Shown one piece after another: positions 46,359-61,100 of a stretch of 64,000 nt of DNA (positions are counted from its first letter, which is position 1; each line of letters starts with the position of its first letter). This DNA is from Mansonella perstans (Eukaryota > Nematoda > Chromadorea > Rhabditida > Onchocercidae), in NCBI GenBank assembly GCA_037074765.1, contig JBAMDO010000036.1:186001-250000 (forward strand). Direction: 5' to 3'. The translations under genes and the position numbers were made by a program. Below the pieces are notes generated by a model. That model saw only the letters and a program-made list of their open reading frames with translations. It was not told the DNA's origin and did not search any database.

Positions 46359-49020
46359 GGCATTCTAATCGTTCTGAAAGATCGGAAATAATTTTGTTGC
46401 ATAATTGAATTCATCAGAAATGGATGTCATTCTCCGAAACTGGGAAAGAAAACTTTCGGTAAAATATTGCGAGCCAACAAAGCAAACAATATTTGAGGGG
46501 GAATTTTTGAAAAATTTTCCAACTTTTATGTATCAGCCTTGAAGATTGTGTTAGGAAATAAGTGAAATGTGGTGACAATTGACATCAGGGATCTTTTTTT
46601 TGTTTTCAAAATTTTTTACCATTTGTACTGTATCGGAAATAGTGTAATGACGCTCAGTATCGCAGAAATTAATTTCAATTAAATGAGATAGAATTGGACA
46701 TGTAGTTAATTGAATGATGAATGTTACATCATGTGTTTTATGAAAATCAAAGTTAAAAGAGTAATACATGTGTTGGAAGTGATTAAATGTGGCATATATT
46801 TAAAATTTCCTATTTTTCTGAATTCCAAAAAAAAAGATGCATAAATATACTTGTGTAAAATTTCAAATTTCTATTTTAGCATAATTTATTCGACAAGGTT
46901 AAAATTAGATGGACATAAGAAAATTTAGGAAAAGATTCATAAGAAATCTATTTCAAAAAAAAAAAAGAAGGAAATGTTTCAAGTCAAGGCCTTAAAAAAA
47001 CTTTTCCTTTCATTTTTTTGAAATTTTTTCAAAGGATCGTGCTAACTTTTCATCTCATTTCATTAATTCGCACAATCAGTTCAACAAGAATGCATGTTCA
47101 TTTTTTATTTTTAAATGATAAATTTCTCGCTTGAATTATTCTCATTGCATTTCTAAAAGATTGAAATTTTCAACATTATTTCTGTATAGAATGTAACTAT
47201 TGCTAAAACATTCAAACAATTGGGCACTAAGTGAATTCTTTTTGACTGGGATTAAATAAAATCCAAAAACTAGCTATGATCATAATTAATATTTACATTA
47301 TCACTAATATTATTGTTACCATTACTATTATTATTATTGTCGTTATTATGATCATTATTATTATTATTGTTACATTTGGTAATATTATTTTTTCTTATTA
47401 ATATTAAAAGTGCTATAAACTTGTGGCATCTTTCAGAACAATATCAACAATTATTAAAATTTTCTTTTTTTTGGTGGTTCAAATCGCCAAAAAAAGAATG
47501 ATTCTTACATATTGCTACAATATCTTATGGCTCATTTAGCATTCTGAAATATGAAATGCTAGTTGTATAATTGTATAATTATAATCTAATTGTATAATTA
47601 GATTAGTAGGCCCAAGGATAGAAATATTTTCGAAATAGTTTCATTAGGAACATTTAATTGTTGCGATTATACAAAACAACATTTTACTATTTCTGCGACA
47701 TATTATTAGATAAGGGAAAGATATCATTAAAAATGTCAAACAGTGGGATAATTTGCTGACATTGCTGCCGAAATTGAAGGAATCATACGCAAGAATTTTA
47801 TTTACATTACAAACGTCTGTTTGTTTGCTTAAAATGGCATCGAATCGAAAATTTACGATTATAATCACATCCTGCTGTCGCTAGGCTCACATTTTTTCAA
47901 TTGAAAGCCTTAAGGCAGTACAGTAGCATTTTGTGATTTCCGTTCTTCCCACCAATTACTTTTTAGCATTTGCCTTTAGTGATTTCCAGATGATTAATAA
48001 TCATTTACACGATTGGGTACCATTTCTTGGTGAAATCTTTGCATTATCGATGAACACTACTATATTAGATATAAAAGAAATCTTTACACCATTGTTATTT
48101 GTACCGAAACTTCTGCACTATTTAGCAAATCTTCACACCATTGGTATCAATGAGATCTTCAGAGCATTGAATCGCTTTGTTTGCTATTAATACATTGTTA
48201 ACAAAGAGGAATGTCAAAAAATTGTAACAGATGCATCGTGTATTAGTAAAGTGTTGTATGGCCTATATCATAGATCGTAGTATTATTATCTGATCTATCT
48301 GAATCGAGTGATACTTAGACAGATGGGTAATTCATCTTAGAGAATAGAGATGGGATTGAACATGAATGCTTATTTTTTTTGTTTTTTCTATCACTACTAT
48401 GGTTGTGGGGGATATTGTAGTAATCTCAATTTGTTTTTGTTAAATTCCGTTTGAAGTAATTCATTTTGAATTTTTCAAAATGCATTCTTAATCGTTTAAT
48501 TAATATTTTATATGTGGCCTTGTTGCACGATGTTAAATTACACTTTATTACGAATAAAGCATAAGAAATTTTTATGAGAATTGAAATTGATATCATTAAA
48601 AAAATGTATTTGAAAGGGAAACAAGTGAATATTAACTTCGAAATTTATTGATAATTTCTATGCTAACGCTATTATCATATACATGGAAATAAGCAATCGT
48701 TAAGTAATTTATGGCAGGTTTTAATTGCAGAGATCTGCTGGAACACCATAGATGGGGCATTGCTGATGGTGAAGTGTTGATAAGATTCGAGACGTAAGTG
48801 GTAAACCGATTTAAACCTTCTGAATTGCCAATTGCTGGTATGTCTGCTATCCGAATGACAATAATTACACAAAGCAAATGTTTTCATCTGGAAAGATTCG
48901 ATATAATTTTCTGACTAAAATCAAGAATAGCAAGATAAACTTTCCGATCGGATACAATCAAGCGTAATTGATCCAAGCAATAGTGCTTTCAACTAGTCTC
49001 TGGCAGATAGAGACACCAGA
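46359..49020. other. intergenic region upstream of the 49103 gene
   Basis: AT-rich, with ATT triplet arrays at about 47300-47390. No gene was accepted. Open frames at 47644-47868 (-), 47933-48190 (+) and 48632-48887 (-) lack motifs and splice context. Base composition is slightly less AT-rich near 48700-49000, which fits a promoter-proximal region. Confidence 0.45.
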
Positions 49021-49023
49021 AAG

Positions 49024-49030
49024 TATAAAA
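49024..49030 (+). promoter_or_regulatory. TATA-like box upstream of the 49103 gene
   Basis: TATAAAA lies 73 bases before the ATG at 49103, in a locally less AT-rich stretch. Position and sequence fit a core promoter, but the call is inference. Confidence 0.35.
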
Positions 49031-49102
49031 GTCTAACCAATACTGTATTTGGAATTAATTTTCATTCGAGTAAAAAAGTAGTTTGCAAAAGGATCTGGAA
49101 AA

Positions 49103-52100
49103 ATGGATGTAGACAATTACCGCAATATTCTGTTATCAACACCAACAAATCCGGAAAATATCGATATGGTAAGTTTAATTTTTTGCAATTATGATCCTTT
49201 TCTTGATGAAGAATCATACAGTGTTCTGGCCTCTTGGCAAATCACAGTTCATCAAATTGTTCATTTAAAAAATTGAATTTAATAATAGAACAAAGTAGCT
49301 CTCATCAAAATTTTCTAAGATCTTCTATACTGCAGTCAACATTGATTGTTATATAGAATTGTCTTTACTCTATGTTGATATCACATGATCCAAGTGACTG
49401 ACTGATCGCTCGAATTGTCATTTTCGTAAATCACAGCTCGGTTAAATTATTGCCAAAACTAAATTTAATAAAATATAATTGAATTCCGTAAAAAATTAAA
49501 TTACCATTCTCTGTACTTTTTCGTTGATGTTTTACAACTGCGAAATGTTTAAGCAATTCTGTAATTGGCCGAAATATAGGATCATTCAGAAAGTTCTGTT
49601 GTATGACCCAGTGATATAGTGGTGTATTGTATTAACAGTAGCAATCAAGAACTAAAGTAATCTTAATTATAATGATAATTAGAACAGTAATATCAATAAT
49701 AATAATTATTAAAGCAATGTTAATTACAATAATAATTGTAAACATATATTAATAATGATAACTTTAAGAAATCTCTGATTATGTTTGTGAAATGTAAGTG
49801 ATCAGATTGCAGTATCATTTCCTGATAATCAATTATATAAGAGATATATTTGGCCTAACCTATCTGATTTCTTTCATTAAAATTCTCTCGAAATTCTTCA
49901 TGAATATATAATATCATACATTTTTGAGTTCATAGTGTTTTCACAGTTTTTGGTGGTGCGGTATACTGTATTCTTTCTGAATATATAAATAACAATTGTG
50001 AAATTAGAGCAGATATTTTGGGTTGAAATTCAAAATTTTAAAGGAGTGAAACAGAAATGCTTTTTACGAAGCAATTCAAGTCATATAACTCAAGCATGTG
50101 TCATAAAACTGAAAACAAGTAATAGGACCTTGAGTTGAGCTCCAGTTTTTTTCTCAAAGTTCCTTTATTCGTGACCCACTACGATCAAATTACAGCACTA
50201 GCGTGAGATTCATGCACTAAAACTTTCATTAAAAATTTATTATATGTATGTTTTGATAAGAAAATATGATTTTGTGCAAATTAAATATGCATAAAATTAA
50301 AACGAAAGTAATTTTCTTAATTAAATATTGATTAATAATGCTTTGTAATGGTTTATAAAAATGATGAAATTGTAGCAACAATGATATTTTTGAAATTATT
50401 TTGATGTACTTTTAGTGAACAATAATATTTTCTACATACATAAATATTTGTGTAATTATACATATGTTAACAATTAATAGCAAATGCTCATATATAATTA
50501 ACGAAAAGTATTAATTAATCAATCACAGACATTCTTAAATATGACATTATCATAGGTGTGTGAGAGTGCAATGTTTGAGTATGCATACTTTATTTTGCTG
50601 TAATTTTTAGATTGAAAAATGTGAAATGATTCTTTGTGTTTTCTGTGACAAATTTTAAACTAAACGGAATTTTTGCATTTTCTTTCTTTTTCGAAAATTT
50701 CAATTTGACCTTGAAAGATTTGCTTAAATGGACTGGTTGTTGGGTGTTATCAGTACGAATACATCGATACCTGTCTTTTTTTTTTTTCGCATAACAATTC
50801 TGTCCCAAACAATTTCAAATTAAAATGAACGGAGTAAAAAAATTGATTTCTAAAATTTTTTGGGGAATTTATAATTTCCTGGGGAAAAAAGCAAATGGCT
50901 AACTAAATTTTTCATTGAATAGAGAGAAAGCTTTTTCCTTTTTTTTTTTTTTTGTTATTTTCCGAAATATTTAAAATTTGTGAGAATTGAAAATTTTTTA
51001 ATCCGTTCTTTTTTTTGCCTAACTTCAGAATTTGTAACTTTAATAAATGAAGCTTATAAGCTTGTTTAGATAAAAATAAACAGTTTTTCTCCAAAATATG
51101 CTGATTTTTCATTCTCCCTAAATTTTCCTCATAAACATTTTGTATGATTTGATTTGAACCAATTGAAGTGATTGAGTTCGGAGTAAGTGGGATGAAGTGA
51201 AGTTGAGGAAATTTAGTCATAATGAGGAGGGTAACAATGACTTATAAAAAGGGTAATCAATTTTCGGAAGCTTTGAACAATAGTTCTGGAACTATAGGAA
51301 AATTGAATTAAATGATGTTTTAAGTGCCTAAAAGGCCTGTACAGGAAATAAATCGATCTATATTTAGGGAAGATGTGATTTACAGTGAATGCTAAGAGTA
51401 ATTTCCCAACAAATGTCACATTTCAGTATCTTAACCATAAAGTGGAATGAATTGATGGGAGACTGCTTGTTTAAAATAAATAGAAGATTGACTTGAAACA
51501 GCTGATTTCTGTCATCAATTTCAATTGCAGAAGCATTTAATGAAAGTTATGCTTTATGAACTGATAAATTTTAGAGCCTAGAAATCCAGGACTTAATAAA
51601 GTGTAAAAATTTTTGCCCATGACATCTGGTGGACTGAGTGGCCATCGCAAAATATTGCTGTGCGAATGTCATTTTCTTTTTTCTTTTTCTCTTCAATTTC
51701 TATTAGTTTCGTTTTTTTTTTCTCTGCTTGTAAACTTCTAAAAATGACTTCCTGACCAGTTTCGGAGTTTAAAATTGGGGAGGGGAAAAGGAAAAGTTTA
51801 AAAAATCCCGCCAATAACATCTGCTGGGCGATGTAAAAAAAAAAAACAAAAAACACCTTTGGTCTGTGATAATTATCATAAAGAAAACTGAAAGGCATAG
51901 AAAAACTAAAATCTGCAACGTTGCTTTATTGCATTTAAATTTGCTTCGAAATTAATTAGATGAATTGACTTATTTCATTAGTATCAACCTACAAGATATC
52001 ATCGTATCAATAACCATATTTGTGAGGTTATGTCAGTTCCTGCAATTCCTGGATAAAATATTTTACTTCATGAGTGATAAGTAATGATAACATATCGATA

Positions 52101-55100
52101 ATAAAAATATAAACGAAGATATAATAATGACATCATAATTACTACTCAAACATCTAATTTTTAAAATTGAAACTAACTTTAATAAAAGAACTTCGTGATA
52201 TAATACTGATACAATCATATTTACGAAATAATAGTAGTAATAATTTATTGTGGTAATGTCCTCATTATTATTTGTTATTTATTGTTATGTTTATCATTGT
52301 TCTTATCACTATTGTCATTAACATTATTACGAATTTCAATGGTACTTTCATTATGTATGTGTGTGTGTGTGTGTGATTGTGAAGCGTTTGCTAGCGAAAT
52401 ATTTCAATTGTAAGTGATTAATTACTAACATCCACATCATGAGCAATGATACTAATATTATGTTGCAATTTTTCCCCATACAATTCAAATTATTTCTCAA
52501 ATTTACTTTTTACAACATTTATGAACTTTGGGATTAGCACTTTTTTTTTTTAGTGAACAAAAACATAGTTGAGAATTTCGAATTATAATTTTAATGTTAT
52601 GTGAAGTTTATTCAGTTATACAAAATCTGTTATGAAAGAGTTTTAAGCATCATTCCTTTATACGTTCTATTACTTAATAGTATTCCTCCTGACTTGATGT
52701 TTGGTAAACAATTTTATTTATAGCTTTGATTTAGATAAACTAAGATTATCTTTGTTCATAATCTATAGAAGCATAAATTTAAGACTTTTCAAATTTAAAT
52801 TTAAACTTTGCATCTTCTTTTTACCACAATAATATGTCAAAAATGGGGGAACTTGAACATTCAAAAAGGCATTTATACAGTGGTTGATGTTTTACTTTCA
52901 TTTAATTTTTTGCCCAAAAAATACGAGCATATGGATACCGTATGACCTTGACTGTTGGCCTTAATGTACCATACATGATTGATTAACTTATTTTTCGACT
53001 CGAAAAATTTCTATTACAATATTTTTTGTCATCTATTCAAATAGGTTTACCTGTGACTACCTCACTAAGATTAGGTATGTTTTATCGTATTGCTGTAAAA
53101 TTTATTGAACTGTACGATTTGGAAAAAAATTCTTTTAATTTTACAGAATAATTTGTTGAGAGAAAAGAATTTTGTTTCAAGAATTCCACTTCTTTAAAAT
53201 GGCATAACCAAATAGTGATCTAGGAGTAATTAGTACACTGTTAACATTGATTAATTTCATCATTGAATGATAAAGGACTGCTGGAACTTTTAGAATTTTT
53301 GGAATTTTGATTTTTGAAGAAAAAAAAGATTTTTTTTTTGCAAAATTTCAATTTGCGCTATGTCAATGTAAGTTATCATTATTTTTGTCAAATTGTTTTT
53401 CATTGTTAGCTGTTAATCTTTCGAGGCTGAAATATTGCTAGTAAAAAAATGTGGCCTTCAATTAAAATTCTGATTGTAAAAAAATACTGTAATTAGTAAG
53501 AAACGATAAATTGGTTGTGTGTTTTTGTAGTTGAAATTGTTGGTACTATCGGATATTATTGAAAAGAGTTATAAAAACTAATAAATTGATAAATCATAAA
53601 AAAGTTTTCACATATTTACTAATCCATAAATTAATTATCGTATAGTTCTTGACAAACATTGATTAGGCCTGTAAAGGAAATGGTCAGTAATTGCTATAAA
53701 AGCTTTTTGTAAAAAGTGGTTATCATTATTCAATATTTTTAGTGCTGTGATTTGATAGTATGTGTTGAAAGGAAGCATTTGTTTAAAAAAATCTTTTTAA
53801 GGAAAGATTTTTTTTTTTCGAATGTTAATTAAAAAATTTAAAAAAATCTAATAATTGCAGTGATTAAAGAGATTGGTTCATTTTTCGAGCAATACAGAAA
53901 CTAGTTTTATCTCTCTCTCTCTCTCTCTCTCTTTTACCCTGTGATAGACAATGTTGTTCCATTTCTTTGATTTCAGCACTTCTCTTTCAACCAGTTTCAC
54001 GTATTTTTTTATAGGTCAAACGGGTAACAAATTGATAAAGTTTTACATTTTAGTCATATTTGAAATTAATATCAAGATTTAGTATATTAGTAGGTAAATA
54101 CTTAATTGATAGTGTAAGGTCAAGATTAGTATACTATTAAGTGAATGCTTGATCTTGTACACACAATTATTGATTAGTGATTAATTAATTTCCAATAATA
54201 CATCAAAATTTTCAAGACTCAGTAGAAATTAATTCTCCTTTAAACAAAATCAGGCATTAGTCATGATCGATGAATAAAAATTGAAATAAGAATTGATGAA
54301 TTAAAATCTTTTTATGGCTTCGAATTTAATGAAATATATTGTGAGAAAAAGTTGCACAAACATAGTTATGAGTCCGAATATTGCAAGTTATTGCACCATA
54401 AATGAAATTTTATATTACTTCACGACAAATTTTCATGTAAAATTTCACACATTTAACAATTGTTACAATTATTGATTATTACGATTAACAATTATTTCAA
54501 TTGTTGATTGTTTGGTTTACAAGAATTAATTAAGTTACTCGAAGTCCAATAAATCTCTTGCTTTGTATTATCTCGTTTCTTTTTTTTTCTCACAATAGTT
54601 TATAGGTGTATTATTACTTGCAACTTTTTTCCTTATCAAAATATAAGATGATACAGCAATACCCAATCATAAAATTATGGCTAATTTTTGCTCGATTATA
54701 AAATCACGATTAAAATCCGGATAGAAAAAAAGTATGTTACGATGATTGTTGTTTAAAATGGATTTAACGAAATAAGTGATTAAGTTTATTAAATACATTT
54801 TAACATATAAAAAAAAGCTTGCGTATTATTATTTTTGTCACTTACAAAAATTTTGTAGGTAATAATAACTGAAATGAAAATGGAAAAGTAATTGAATTTG
54901 GGATAGAAATAATTTTGAAATTCATTCATCTTTTCTTCCAATTTAAATTTAATGAGATGACAGAGAAAATCATTTGTTAATGATAATTTTTACAGTAATT
55001 TTATTGCATTCTTTTTATTTTATATGACAATAACTGGGTTATCACCTAACTTATCCAGTACATTGCACTTTTGCGCTCCTCATTATATTTCAATTTGTTC

Positions 55101-58100
55101 GTTTTGCGCTTCTTTTCTAATTTAAAATTTCTGTTATTGAAATATCGCTAAACAAGCCTAATTGATTTAAATAAATTTCTACTTAAAGATTTAAATTTAT
55201 CCAATCTTTTTATAACTTAAATATTATTGATACTTTTGTCATCGATCATTTCTTAACTCTTGCTGTCGTGGTTTTATTTGTTATCGTAATTGATCTCTTC
55301 ATATAGTTACTTAATAAGTACAGTGTTATGTTATTGCTTCTAATGACTATAAAAGAATAATATTTTAATATTTTTTAGATAATGTATCGAATATTTTAAA
55401 ATATTCTTTCGTAAAATATTTGTTAATAAAGATTTAAATCATTTTTTGAAGCAAAAATTAGGAGACAAGAATTAAATTAGACGAAATATTTCCAATAAAA
55501 AATATTCTCAGTTTTTTCATTCAATTTCAAACGTTTAATTTTGTCCGGAACTCTTTCTGTATTTTATTATCCAGTATTATTAACAGAAATTCCTCCTCCA
55601 AAATTCTTATAAATCATCGGAATAAACTCGTTCTAAATTCTATGTCTGCTAAATTTTCCGTTTTCGTTTTTTTTTTTTTTTTGTAGTCATTGAATCTATG
55701 ACATTGCTGGATGTAATTTTTTACCAAGAAAATAATTTTATGATTTTATCGAAATAAATAAAGATAAGAAATTATGCAATTATTCATAGATAAAGTTTAC
55801 TGATAATATTATTGCAATTCATCTTTACATATACTAAAAGTGAAATAAAAGAAGCGAAATGAAATAACTTTTATCATAAGTATATATAACTTATATAATG
55901 TAATGTTTGTTACAATGATGAAATGTATTAATAATAAATATTGTTGTTGTGGAACATAGCATAAAAATGATGTAAATTTTTGCAGTTACAACGAAAATGG
56001 CAATCATCTGGAGTAAATTCATCGAATATTCTGATGAATACTACTACTGCTACTATTACTGATGATATCATCAACGACAATAATACTTTATTGCAAGACG
56101 TATTCTGTGAAGCATGTAGTACACTATATAATGATATGCTGAATGCTATCGATAATCAATCGGTTCGTCATTTTTCAATTATTTAAACCATTTGAACACT
56201 TGCAAAAAATCAGTTTTTGTAATCATCGTTACAAAAAAATAAAGAATAACTTTCGACATTATCTTTGTTTTGATGAAATAATCTTGTGCCACAGAAGTTG
56301 ACAGAGTATTGTAATCAATTGAAGTGAAAGGGAAATGTAAAAACATTCTGATATCTATCTTTTGACCACTTATCACAAGTGCAAATTTGCTTTGTTAAAT
56401 GCAGAAGGTGAACTCTTTTATGATTATTCATGAAATTTGATGTAATTAGAAATTTAAAAATTTTTTAAACAAACTGCTAATTTTATCGAGGAATAACTTT
56501 TAGTATAAGTTACTACGTCTCATATTGTTACCACTTATCAATTGCTTTACTACCATAATTTTTTCCCTCTTATCTTACTCTGTTTTTTAAATTTATACAT
56601 TAACCCATTTGTACTGCCTTTATTGTCGATTTATTACTTGTTCAATTATCAGTACTAAAAATTTGTTTGGTGTCGTAACGAGCATCATTCATAAAAAATG
56701 CATTCGTTTCATTGTTGACAGTAGTAGCTTCCCGAATTAAACTTTAAACACAATCTTTATGCTACACTTTAAATTGACAAATGTTTCGCTGAATTGAATT
56801 TTATCCTTCAAACGAAATATTTGTTGCTGCATTCTTTCATTTGTAAATTACACTCAGTTCTTTCTAAATTTTAATTTTTTTTTTTATTGAATTTGCATGT
56901 TTTTTTTTTTTTTTTTTTAAATTCGTTTTAACCTCATTTAATCACAACTAATTTGTAAAAATACTTTCTTTTATTGAAACCTCAATCAAAGTAACGTAAT
57001 ACACTTTTCTTTCCGTTTTTTAATCATTTATCCGAATTACCAAAAATTTAACGTTCGCTATTTTGAAATCTAATTGTAATTCCTAGACATTTTTATTTAA
57101 TGAGTTCTAATTTTAATTCCTAGTCACTTTAAATTCTGGTTCTAATAAGTTGTCTTTAAATTCTAATTTTAAATTCCGGCTTAGCTGTAAAGTTTGGCTG
57201 AATAAGTTACCAATTTGTCAAAATTCTTCCCAGCAAATCGGCGACAAAACCTATAAAAGATATCAACAATCAGTTCTCTCATTAAATACTGTGACACTAA
57301 CTCATTAATACAACAAAAATTCATAAAGTAAAAGTAAATAAAGTCAATTTGTTTATTGATTTGTCTTTATGCTTTCCCAGTAAGACTCATTCATCCTTTG
57401 ACATCGGAAGTATGAAAGTTGTGTAAAGTGGTGCCATTTTCTATTCGAGTACCTTTTAGGGTTTTGTTCATGATGTTCAACCAGAAAGACACTAAGTTTC
57501 TCTGTGAGCCGAATTTATTAAATGATTTTATATCTATCTAGTCGCTTAGATTTGTAACAATTTAAACAGTTTTTATTTACTATCCTCTTCTTTCATTGCA
57601 TTTCATTTCATTTATAACATTTAATTCTTATTTGAACCTTGACCTTAATCGATTTCGTTCCTGTAAATAACTTAATTTCATAGTTACCAAAATAATCGCT
57701 TTATCCTCTTTATTATATTTAGGACGAAAAATTTTCTCCTTTTCCGACAAAATATAAATCAAAATAGTCAATAACACTAAGAATAAAAGAACTCCCGAGG
57801 TTGTTAGTAGTAAATAAAGATATCTCCGGTTTAAGAAAGAGAAAATCTTGATATTTTAAATATTCAGTCATATTTTAAAATAATTTTAAAAAATAAGGAA
57901 AAGTTTAAGTTACGAATTGTTCATGTGAATTTTTTTTTTTTTTTTATTGTAAAAATTTTCTTTTCTTTTAGCATGCTTTTAAATGAAGAAACAATTGGAA
58001 GTAAAAGAAAGCAATTCATAGAATGTATTTGCCATATACTGCAAATGAAAATTTAAGAAAAAAAAAGTACCTGAAACTGTTTCTTTTCGTCATTTTAAAA

Positions 58101-61100
58101 TTAAAAACTTTCACCACTATCATTTCTCCTTTTTCGTTATTTGTGCAAACTGAAGTGACAGTTTTTTTTTTTTTTCAAATTTTAATTTGGATAGTTTATT
58201 CTTTTCCATTTTTTTCAAATTGTATTCCATTAAAACCACTACTTTAGAATGATTGCGTAAACACATCGTTCAATGTAGTTAACATCAATGATGAAACGAT
58301 TACTTTTAATTTGACTAATAACAATATAATTTGTCTATTAAAATTAAAATGTGTTATTATTTTGTTGGAATTTGATATTTTTTCTTTTTCTAGATTTAAA
58401 ATTAAGTCGTTAGTGAGTATTCGATGTCATAATTGTTCAGTGATAGTTAGTTAGTTGGCCGTTATTTAATGAAATCTCTGCCGAAATTCTCATAAAGACA
58501 CTTTGTTTCTTTCATTCCGCATGTTATTATTTTGTTGGAATTTGATATTTTTTCTTATTCTAAAATTTAGTGAATGAAGAGCTAATATCAGTTCACTCTG
58601 ATTCAACTTTTCCAGATCATCAATTAAATTTCCATCCTACAAATATCATATATCCAAGGCTTCATTAGAATTTGTTGCTTCATACAATTTCATAGCTTAA
58701 ATCTTCAAGTTATCAAATCCACCTAGAATTTCATCATTTATTTCTCTCATTTCATCAATACTTTCTCTTCATTCACTAAATTTTCTTTTAAATCGCGAAA
58801 TGTTATAATTATTAGATTACTATATTTAATGTAACAATTACTTATTGAAATACGAGTGGTAATATTGTTAACAAATGTTTTCAAATAGTTTTTACATACA
58901 CATTCAGGAAAAAAATTTTTTTTTTGGAATTGAATTTGAAAAAATGTAATTAAACGAATAATTTATTTGCACTTTTGCAGGAAATTGATGAAAGTGATTT
59001 TTTACGTCGTCGAATGGAAATTATCGAAAAGGGCATCAAACTATCAGCCACTCTTCCACAATTGTCTACTTTGATCACTTACAAGTAAGTAAAATTTCTT
59101 TTTTTTTTTTTTTATTTGTTTACTTAAACTTTTAATTATAACATTAGTTGAACAATATATATTAGTGAATTTGAGAGGAATTTTTCATTAATTTCAGTAT
59201 GCATCGTAACTATTTTACATATTTTCCAGCGTACATCATAACTTCTTAATAAGTGTTAGAGATCATGTCAGAATCAGAGCCGAGGTTTTTGAACTTTTCT
59301 TTTCATTTTAAGTTTTCGAACTTTTCTTTTTCTTGACTTGAAATTCATTGTTGAGATTGATCTAATATTGGTTTTTTTGACCAATACAAAAGAAGGCAGG
59401 TATTGTACTATGTTATTCCACATTATTTATTTTCCTCGTCTCAAAAAATCCGGAAATAATGATTCAGAATTAGGGGAAAATAGAAAAGGGCGAATAATAT
59501 TGCTTATTGAAAGAATTACGGCAACACGTTCATATAAAAAGTGCTATAGACCTAACAAAGTTCCAGCTTGTAATTTCAGTTTATGATGTATAGCATGATG
59601 AATCCGGTTACTGATACTTAAAAAAGTGCCGATATCGGAAGCTGTAATTTATAACTTGTGGAACTTGGAAACAGATTTGATCAATTCTTTTTTTTGCTTT
59701 TCTACTGCCGGAATCTTTAGTAGTGAAATGTTTCTAATAAACGGATCTGTTGATTGAAATGAAATTTATCGATGTTTTGAAACAAATTGAAGCTATTTAA
59801 TTTCTCCATAATGTATCAGCAATGAAATATGCGGGGAAACGGAAGATAGTTAGAAAATTTTCAGCTTAATCTATTGGCGGGTAGTGGAGCAAATGATCTG
59901 TTATTCTAAAAATAAATAGCGGAAACAGAATAGCTTACAAATTCTGGATGAAACGAATTGTTTTTGGATCATTCTTTTGGCAGATTTTTAGAACTTCTTT
60001 TGGACTTTTTTCTGGATTATTACAAACGAAATGTCTCTTATTAGCTGTATCTGCATTACTGGATCTACCGCATATACGATCTTATATCCGGTGGATTAAG
60101 TGCTGAAGTTTACTTTATCTCATGCTTGATCATATAATTTGAGATGCAAGCGATGAAAAGATTCCGATATTTATCAATGTATTAAATAGTCCGGGAGAGT
60201 TTGGCCTTAATGGATTATGTTCATTAGTTAAAATAAGCCTATGCTTCATTAGCTTTCACTCTTTCAGTTAAACACTTCTGATTGGTCCACAGTTCATATT
60301 TTCTACAGCCGCTTAACATTCTGCATCCTTATATAATCTTTTCATTCGTATATTGCGTTCCGCAATCCGGAATTTATGACTTCATAGTTCCCTTTTTTCA
60401 GTAAACAAATACCTAGACTTGAATGTGCTACTTATTGGGATGATTACACTTCTCACCACAACGAGCTCTTGACCTTTTTAACCTTCCTTAATTTTACTTT
60501 TCTAACATTTCTTAGTTAGACCTTCCTAACATTTCTTAATAACTTTCTTGTAGTTCTTATCTTTTTATACTTGTTTTTTTTTCTCTAATAGTGAATTATA
60601 ATTAGAATCAATGAAATGAAATCGATCTTTAGCTCTCGACTGTTATAAATTGTAGCAGTAAAGTTTTTTGACAACTATTAGCAAATACTAAAACTATGAA
60701 AATATTCATCTGATAATGCAAGTTTTACTGTAGTCTTAAATTTTAATTTTAAAGTAATTTCAGTACAATTTTAAAAATTGCATTCTGAAAATTTTTAAGT
60801 GTTTCAATCGTCTATAAAATATTGATTATATGAAAGAAGTCAAGTGCGGAAGTTTTGAAAATTTTAAAATTTCCGATTTATGACCATTAGTACTGGACGT
60901 AATATGTAAATATCCTTGTTTAATTATCTTTGTTTAATTATTGAAACTCCTAGTATTTTCGACATTGGACGAATCAATCAAATGGGATAGCTTAAATGGC
61001 TTTGACCGTAAATTTAAAAAAAAAAAAAAAAAAAAACAGTAATGATTTCTGCTTCTATAATTATAAATAAAAATGTTAAAAATTTCGGATAAAATTTCAG

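Noticed and set aside
46418..46537. Short open frame beginning MDVILRNWERKLS
   Set aside because: It has about 39 codons, is isolated, and has no family match or splice partner.
47933..48190. 85-codon open frame before the 49103 gene
   Set aside because: It shows no motif, poor coding character and no splice or poly(A) context.
48632..48887. Two overlapping minus-strand open frames
   Set aside because: They use different frames of the same DNA with no recognisable protein. The region more likely reflects promoter-proximal composition.
51593..51898. 101-codon minus-strand open frame
   Set aside because: It lies inside a large intron, is Phe/Lys-rich, and has no domain or splice evidence.
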